NCBI GenBank assembly: GCA_030844895.1
Contig: CM061232.1
Location: 89,035,769 to 89,099,768 of the forward strand
Direction of reading: 5' to 3'
DNA length: 64,000 bases
DNA from: Ambrosia x helenae
Taxonomy: Eukaryota > Streptophyta > Magnoliopsida > Asterales > Asteraceae
The notes below the pieces were generated by a model, which did not search any database, was not told the origin of the DNA, and saw only the letters and a list, made by a program, of their open reading frames with translations. The position numbers were made by a program, and so were the translations under genes. Numbering within the stretch: the stretch's first letter is position 1; each line of letters opens with the position of its first letter. Positions 58,190 through 64,000 of this stretch are shown one piece after another.

Positions 58190-59043
58190 TGGAAACTCGT
58201 ACCAAATCACTTGAAATCCAAAAGTTCACTGCTATGTTCGAGCTATTGATGAAGGAAGTCTAGCCCCTCAAAGAGAAAGGTTCCACCGGTGCTTCGGGTT
58301 CTGGTAAGGGGCTGAAGGTCGTGACCGGTGGTGAGGTGAAGCCTTATTTAAAGCTTCATTTTCCCCGGTTCGGTGGTGATGATCCGACGGGATGGATTTA
58401 TCAAGCAGACTAATATTTCGATTTCCAGAGGGTGGCACCAGAGGACTAAGTTAACTTGGCTTCCTTCCACCTAGATGGGATTGCGCTCCAATGGCATCGC
58501 TAGTACACGAAAACAAAAGGTCCGATGACGTGGTCAGAGTTCACTACTGCCTTGTTGAGTTGGTTCGGACTGACAGACTATGAAGACCCCTCCGAGTCCC
58601 TTCACCGTTTGAAACAACTCACGACCGTGGCTGCGTATGTTGAAACTTTTGAACGGTTATCTCACAATGTTGATAAGTTACCAGAAGCATTCCTTATTGG
58701 GTGTTACGTCGGTGGTCTGAAGGAGGAGATCCGTCTAGAGGTCAAGCTTAAGAAGCCTCATCACCTGGCGGAGGCAATTGGAATTGCGCGGTTAATAGAA
58801 GAAAAATTAAGCCTGCAACATGTGTTTTCATCTCCAAAAGAGATTCAAACTTTTAGCCCCTCCCCAAACAAATTGTCAAGTGCTGGAGTAATAGGCACAG
58901 GCCCAACACATCCACTGGCCCTACCAGCCCCAAACCCAATCCATCGTATAACCAATGCAGCGGCCCGGGAACGTCGTGAAAAAGGACTATGTTATTATTG
59001 TGACGAGCGTTATACACCGAGACACAAGTGCAGCAAGCCTTAA
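58190..59043 (+). pseudogene. Ty3-gypsy gag pseudogene
   Basis: The reading starts METRTKSLEIQKFTAMF. It carries stops at codons for EV*PL, QAD*YF and PED*VN, then is open at 58525-59043. There it has MTWSEFTTALLSWFG, DPSESLHRLKQLTTVAAYVE, LIGCYVGGLKEEIRLEV (retrotransposon gag family PF03732-like) and a zinc knuckle CYYCDERYTPRHKC. It would be the particle protein. The early stops show it is dead. Confidence 0.85.
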
Positions 59044-59049
59044 CTCTTT

Positions 59050-59471
59050 ATGATTAGTGAGGTCCATGAGGTTGGCGATATGGTACATGTAGACGAAAAA
59101 CCCAAAATGACGGAAGATATTATTCAAGAGGATATCTCGTTTTTGGAAACCTCGGGTACTGTCCTTCCCCAAACTTTAAGATTGTTGGGAAAGGTCATAA
59201 CTGAAGATGTCGTAGTGTTGGTGGATGGGGGAAGTATCATAATTTCATAACTCAAGCGTTGGATGATCAGTTGGGACTCACATTTGATGATATTGTGAAG
59301 TTTGAAGTGGTGGTCGCTAATAGTGACACACTTGTTTGTGCCGGCCAGGTTCGGAACCTCACTATTTTGTTTTTAGGTTATACCGTCACAGCCGATTTTT
59401 TTGGTTTTACCCGTTGCGGCCTACCCGTTGGTTCTAAGGATTCATTGGTTGAGGACCTAAGGCCCGGTTGA
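59050..59471 (+). pseudogene. Ty3-gypsy protease remnant
   Basis: LRLLGKVITEDVVVLVDGGS has the aspartic-protease region with DGGS at the active site (normally D-S/T-G-A/S). It is followed, after a frameshift, by LDDQLGLTFDDIVKFEVVVA and GYTVTADFFGF. Pol beyond this point is deleted. Confidence 0.75.
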
Positions 59472-60003
59472 GTTTGACTTCGAGAAACTTAGTATTGCGT
59501 TCCATCTCGCATGTTCATCACACAAGCTTTATGGGTTAAAACGTGCCGCTTTGAATGAGTTGCAAAACAATCGGGTCACGGGGGTGCGAACCAAAAAGAC
59601 TTATCATATGTTACGCCTTGCGGACAAGACGTGTTCAAGGGGGATGGATTATTACGTGACTGCTGAATCAAAAGGAGAAACCAATCATGCATGATTGACT
59701 CCAAGACAATGGCTTCCCTTTTAGAATGGTTGGACCCTTTTAATGCTTTTTCTAAATGTGTTAAAATAAATGAATGACTAGGATTGTTACCTATCATATC
59801 CACGTAACTGTAGTATCTAAATTAATTGGGTTTTTCCCTTGTATCTCGAGGATCATGGTGTTCAAAGTTTTTCATGCAAGTAATATTATTATTCTTACTT
59901 TCACTCTTAATTTCTTTCTTGGCTTCCCCTCTGTTCTTCTAATATCCGCTTAAACCAATCGATCCACATCATAACTACAATTTTTACGCGACTAACTACA
60001 ATT

Positions 60004-60209
60004 TTGTATTATTTCATGTTGTGTCAATAGAATTTGCCGACATACTGATTTGGACGATGACTATGAGGGAAGGGGCAACCTGCACGTTGGTCGATGATGA
60101 GTAGGATTGTATTATTTCATGTTCTATCAATAGAATTTGCCGACATGCTGATTTGGACGATGACTAGGAGGGAAGGGGCAGCTTACACGTTGGTCGATGA
60201 TGAGTACGA
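60004..60209. repeat. 103-bp tandem duplication
   Basis: Units start at 60004 and 60107 and share ttgtattatttcatgtt, gaatttgccgacat and acgttggtcgatgatgagta with a few substitutions. The second unit is open for 76 codons (60094-60324) but matches nothing I know. Confidence 0.85.
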
Positions 60210-60559
60210 TAATCTGCAAGTTGAACTTGCAGATTTCCTTCTCCCCACATGCCATGCCACAGACATGCATCATGTGTATATTATTGCATGTGTATTAATA
60301 TGTGAAGGTTTTGTCGGACAATGATAATAATGCAAAGTAAAACCGCTAGTTGAAGTTGTAGGTATATTACTATATATGGTATGAAACATGGCAGCATTTC
60401 ATATTTTGACACTGCGTAAACCATTTCACTTTTCATTTGTAGGCACAAGTTTAAGGCATAATTTTTCATGACATTTCTGCATTCCACATGCAAAATAATA
60501 CCATCCAACAAAATCCACATTATCTACTGTAACTTTTCATTTTTTTTTTTTGCTTTATT

Positions 60560-61045
60560 TTGTAACCTTTAATAAAATTCCACGTATTTCGTCATTTTAG
60601 CATATATTAAATTTTTCGTAGGCTTATTTATCAAAATTATATCCAAAATAAGCATATTATAATAATTGTTTTGTTAAAAAAAATGCTTTAAAAATATGGT
60701 TTAGGCTAGGATTCAAACCCTACTCCTAAACCGGTTTAAACACTTACCTAAACATCACCAACCACTGCACCACTTGGTGTTTTGTGGTTTATTTTGAAAC
60801 CAATTATACTTACACCCTTTCAATAACCCTTGGTCAAACTCTGAAGTCAAAATCCAGCTCAAACAACATAAATCCTTCTAATTGATGCGCCTAGATTTGT
60901 TTTTGGAAACAATTGAGACTTGAATGTAATCAACAACAGATAACTCGGCCATTTACAGCTTTCAATTTCGTCTAATTATTCCATTTTTGAGTCCAATTAA
61001 GCGCGTGAACCTTTAATGTGGGTCAAAATTTCCAATTCGACAATA
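60560..61045 (-). repeat. Unclassified repeat, copy C, with tRNA-like boxes
   Basis: On the minus strand gtttgaccaagggttattga and gtaagtataattggttt lead into caccaagtggtgcagtggt (A box, 60762-60772), and 42 bases later comes ggtttgaatcc (B box, 60709-60719). The same order and similar flanks are at 24360-24490 in copy A. The ends are not defined. Confidence 0.55.
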
Positions 61046-61051
61046 GGGATT

Positions 61052-61440
61052 TATTAGGATCTGAGTTTGATTTGTTATGAATGTTCAATAAATGAAATAG
61101 TATGAAGATTGATAATAATGAAAAATGCAGCGGAATAGTAAACTATAAATCATACAAACGGGATAATTGTTTTCAAATCATACTTCTCATTAGTCAACAC
61201 AGATTAGTACAATACACAATATCTCCCACTCAGCCTGATCACTCACAGTGTTTGTCTTAAGAAAATGTTTGGAGTGATGAATAGAACAGTACACGCGCTT
61301 TTCTATTTATAGACAAACCTAACCTCTGATGACATATGGCTGACATCACCTAAGACAGTGACATCTAACAGATATATAACAACATAAAACATCTGATATA
61401 AAAAAACATTGTTACATTGGTAAACACTGATGACTAAACA
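61052..61440 (-). repeat. Truncated LTR of a Sirevirus-like Copia element
   Basis: Homologous to 62875-63582 from ttaggatctgagtttgattt as far as gatgactaaac, then cut. The next base on is gag sequence. A deletion therefore fused the LTR to gag, removing pol, the extra ORF and part of the LTR. Confidence 0.85.
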
Positions 61441-62705
61441 TAGTGAATCTGAGGAACAGTGGTTTGGACATAGTGGACAAGAACAGTGGATGAGGACTGT
61501 GCAAAGTGAGCAGTGTTTTGCACATTTGGTCTAGGGGTATTATGGGAAACCTGATAAGTGTTTGTCTGAGGCCTTTGATTTGGATAGGTAATCATAGGTA
61601 TTCCACTTTGACTCATACATTCCCTAGCAAAATGACCCATTCTATGCCATTTGTAACACTTAATTTTAGATTTATCCAACCCCACCTTTGTCCCACCATG
61701 TAAACCTGGATATCTTCTGCCAGTTTTCTTGTAGAAATTGTTAGTTCCAACACTGAACAGAGGTAGTTGGTGCAAAATGTCCATTTCTTCTAAGTCCACA
61801 GGGTTAAAATATTGAAGGTCATTATACTCAAAGGATATGTTGTTAGATGCCTGGATATCACCACTTGCTGCAAAAGCATAGTTGGGTGAATAAGAATCAG
61901 AGTTAAAACCTGAAGTTATGTCAATAAAATGATCATAACCCTGATCCTTACTATTACCAGACACCTCATCCTGACACAAAGGTGTTGTACTACCAAACAC
62001 ATAGTCATTAGACACTTTTCCAGAATCCTAAAGCATCTTTTTCTGGTTAAGCTCTTTCTCATAGGTCAAAAGCTTACCATGAAGCTGGGTCAGAGATAAG
62101 TCCTTAAAACCAATTGAGTTTCTCATAACAATTACAATAGTGTCCCATCTATCTAGTAGTGATCTTAAAAGCCTATGGTTCAATGTTGAGTTAGGATAAG
62201 TTAGACCCACCAGTTTTAGTTCACTAATTAAACAATTGAACCTCTCAAATTGTTGAGTTAATGACTCTCCCTTCACATGACTGAATGTTTCATATTGTTG
62301 GTTAAGTATTTCATGGTTGTTTTCAATAACCTCCTCAGTCCCACCGAATTGTTCTTTCAAAGCATCCCACAACTCCTTTGCACTGTTACAGTGTAACAAC
62401 CCAGCATAGATATCATTTTGTAGAGCCATGGCCACAATATTGAAGGCCTTAGCATCTAACTTAATTTTCTGAAAATCTTGCTTAGAGTAGTTTTCTAGTC
62501 TCTTTGGCTCTTGAACTTTGGGATATTCGGTACTCGGCACCATCGGAACATGTGGTCTGAAGATAACCGACTTCCAACACCCAATGTTCTGTTGAGCTAA
62601 AACATGGCTCATCCAACGTTGCCAGATATTGTATTCAGATCTGACAAGCATCGGTGGCTTGTTGTTTGTACTAGTGTTATGTGGATCGTGATTGATTGAA
62701 GCCAT
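61434..62705 (-). pseudogene. Sirevirus-like Copia gag with one in-frame stop
   Basis: The minus-strand ATG at 62705 opens MASINHDPHNTSTNNKPPML. The gag reads EYNIWQRWMSHVLAQQN, FNIVAMALQNDIYAGLLHC, QQYETFSHVKGESLTQQFER and LNHRLLRSLLDRWDTIVIVM to a TAG at 62028-62030. It then runs in the same frame to 61434 with a knuckle CYKWHRMGHFAREC, where Trp-His replaces the second Cys. It is closely related to the gag of element 2 but is another copy, and it runs directly into the truncated LTR. Pol is missing. Confidence 0.9.
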
Positions 62706-62860
62706 TCTCTGATTGTTTGTAACACAAAGTGTGTTTAAAAAACTTTGAACGTAAATAAACTTTTACTCTATTTTCAATCCAACAAACAAAACGATATCAA
62801 TAATTGTGAGCTGATCTGTTTATATTAAATTGATTGGTTAGATCGAATTTAATTAACCAA

Positions 62861-62872
62861 GCTCTGACACCA
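62861..62872 (-). other. Primer-binding site
   Basis: On the minus strand tggtgtcagagc follows the LTR at 62875 after two bases; one change (gtg for gta) from the usual initiator-Met complement. Confidence 0.85.
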
Positions 62873-62874
62873 AT

Positions 62875-63189
62875 TGTTAGGATCTGAGTTTGATTTGTTA
62901 TGAATGTTTAATAAATGAAACAGTATGAAGATAGATAATAATGGAAAGTGCAGCGGACTGTAAACTATAAATCATAACAAATGAGATAATTGTTTTCAAA
63001 TCATACTTCTCATTAGTTAACACAGATAAGTAGAATACACAATATCTCCCCCTCAGCCTGATCACTCACAGTGTTTGTCTTAAGAGAATGTTTGGAGTGA
63101 CGAATAGAACAGTATAGGCCCTGTTCTATTTATAGACAAACCTAAACTCTGATGATCTATGGCTGACATCACCTAAGACAGTGACATCT

Positions 63190-63234
<45 letters not shown>

Positions 63235-63582
63235 CAACATAAACCATCTGATATAAACAAACACTGTTACATTGGTAAACACTGATGACTAAACGTCTGA
63301 TGGGGTAAAATTCTGATGGCTTGAATCCTTTGTTGGAGCCTAAGTGTTGTTGGCTCCAACAGACCTTGTGTCTTCATCAGTCTTTTGCTCAGCAGTTGTT
63401 TCTTCAATCAGACCTTTGTGATCAGCACTTGTTCATCAGACGTTGGGAGAACAGCAGTTGTTAGAGTCAACAGTCTTTTGAGAGGATCATCATGTAAACC
63501 ATTGTTTTATTAAGGGATCATATAGATAGTATGTTTTGGCTTTTCTGATCAACTATTCTTCTCCAGGTCAGCAGACCCAACA
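62875..63582 (-). repeat. Complete LTR shared by two internal regions
   Basis: 708 bp, TGTTAGGATC...GACCCAACA. On its left lies a primer-binding site and gag, as for a 5' LTR. On its right lies atctccccct, the complement of a polypurine tract, and 3' ORF sequence, as for a 3' LTR. It holds a long (TA)n run (63190-63232) that the truncated copy lacks. Confidence 0.88.
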
Positions 63583-64000
63583 ATCTCCCCCTAGAACAGA
63601 TGATGCCAAAACTCTATCTTTATTGTTGATCTTTATTCCTCATTAGACTTTCTCTAATTTGCCCTTTGAATTGTAATTCAAAATTGAAAGAGAACAAGCC
63701 TTCATCATCTCTTTCAAGCTCTAAGTTTAGAAGGTCTTGGAGATCATCTGCACACATACCATATGCATCATCCATTCTTAACTTTTGAGCTTCTCCATCA
63801 GATCTGAGCAGAGTCAATTCGTGGGTGTCTTTATTGACCTTCCACTTAAGAATTTTTTAATCTAAGGATTTCTTGAGTTGCAGATTTATTTGAGATGAGT
63901 TTGGTGATGGAGGTCTGCCAATGATTCTTCTTAATTCTTCAGTGGCAAGTTCAGAGAAGTAATGAACTTGGTTGAATATCCTTTCTTTCACAAAAGTTTC
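63583..64000 (-). pseudogene. 3' end of the extra ORF of a second Sirevirus-like copy (continues past the window)
   Basis: After the polypurine tract (63583-63593) the minus strand reads, from the window edge leftwards, ERIFNQVHYFSELATEELRR, then across a stop LLRSDGEAQKLRMDDAYGMC, LNLELERDDEGLFSFNFELQ and FKGQIRESLMRNKDQQ. Position and type correspond to the end of the extra ORF of element 2 (10532-10879), though the sequence has diverged. The remainder of this element is outside the window. Confidence 0.6.

Larger units (their letters stand above)
57491..59960 (+). mobile_element. Deleted Ty3-gypsy element (LTR, gag, protease; pol lost)
   Basis: A primer-binding site tggtatcagagc at 58165-58176 follows the probable LTR end aaccaca (58160). 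Gag and a protease-like region come next, to about 59470. Integrase and RT, which should follow protease, are absent. At 59800-59970 sequence such as cttgtatctcgaggatcatg, tttctttcttggcttc and ccaatcgatccacatca resembles the end of the left LTR (58030-58163), suggesting a decayed 3' LTR. The left LTR start is not found. The type resembles chromoviruses. Confidence 0.65.

Noticed and set aside
1..64000. CRISPR arrays, operons, bacterial or organellar genes
   Set aside because: No spaced direct-repeat array, no ribosome-binding-site-led gene strings and no organellar gene; the genes have spliceosomal introns.

Overview
The window is nuclear DNA from a flowering plant. Introns follow GT-AG, the sequence is AT-rich, and LTR retrotransposons, SINEs, MULEs and MITEs dominate. 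The only two intact host genes are a B2-type cyclin and a mitochondrial ribosomal protein. A Copia element with a long extra ORF after pol and several repeat types recall Asteraceae genomes; that placement is inference from memory, not a search.

Layout. 1-2.85 kb: decayed Copia element on the minus strand. 4.47-4.95 kb: solo LTR with target-site duplication (TSD) GTCCC. 6.25-29.74 kb: a nest of four insertions. Copia element 1 (plus, TSD ATTTT) contains Copia element 2 (minus, Sirevirus-like, TSD CTAAA, with an extra ORF after pol). Element 2 contains an unclassified ~2-kb repeat (flanked by ttgtgt). That repeat contains Copia element 3 (plus, TSD AATGG, LTRs almost identical). 30.5-34.3 kb: candidate LTR, primer-binding site and two consecutive gag modules without pol. 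34.9-37.9 kb: repeat copy, Copia RNase H remnant and a MITE. 39.1-39.5 kb: type II peroxiredoxin pseudogene. 40.86-42.11 kb: Mutator-like element (9-bp TSD). 43.0-44.7 kb: hAT-type MITE and SINE.

44.87-46.71 kb: uL14m (HUELLENLOS-type) gene, minus strand. About 0.13 kb beyond its probable leader lies a 1,379-bp element made of two ~460-bp inverted arms with a 9-bp TSD. 49.92-50.75 kb: second solo LTR (TSD GCTAG). 51.27-53.95 kb: complete 11-coding-exon CYCB2 gene, minus strand, 430 aa, with M-phase-type (MSA) promoter motifs at 54.38-54.52 kb. Two TA-flanked inverted-repeat elements follow. 58-60 kb: deleted Ty3-gypsy element. 61.05-64 kb: Sirevirus-like Copia pieces sharing one LTR.

The two host genes serve cell division and mitochondrial translation and show no sign of functional linkage. 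The rest is a record of retroelement insertion, recombination and decay. The nesting order (1 oldest, 3 youngest) agrees with LTR divergence and ORF decay. Many apparent ORFs are retroelement fragments or low-complexity artefacts.
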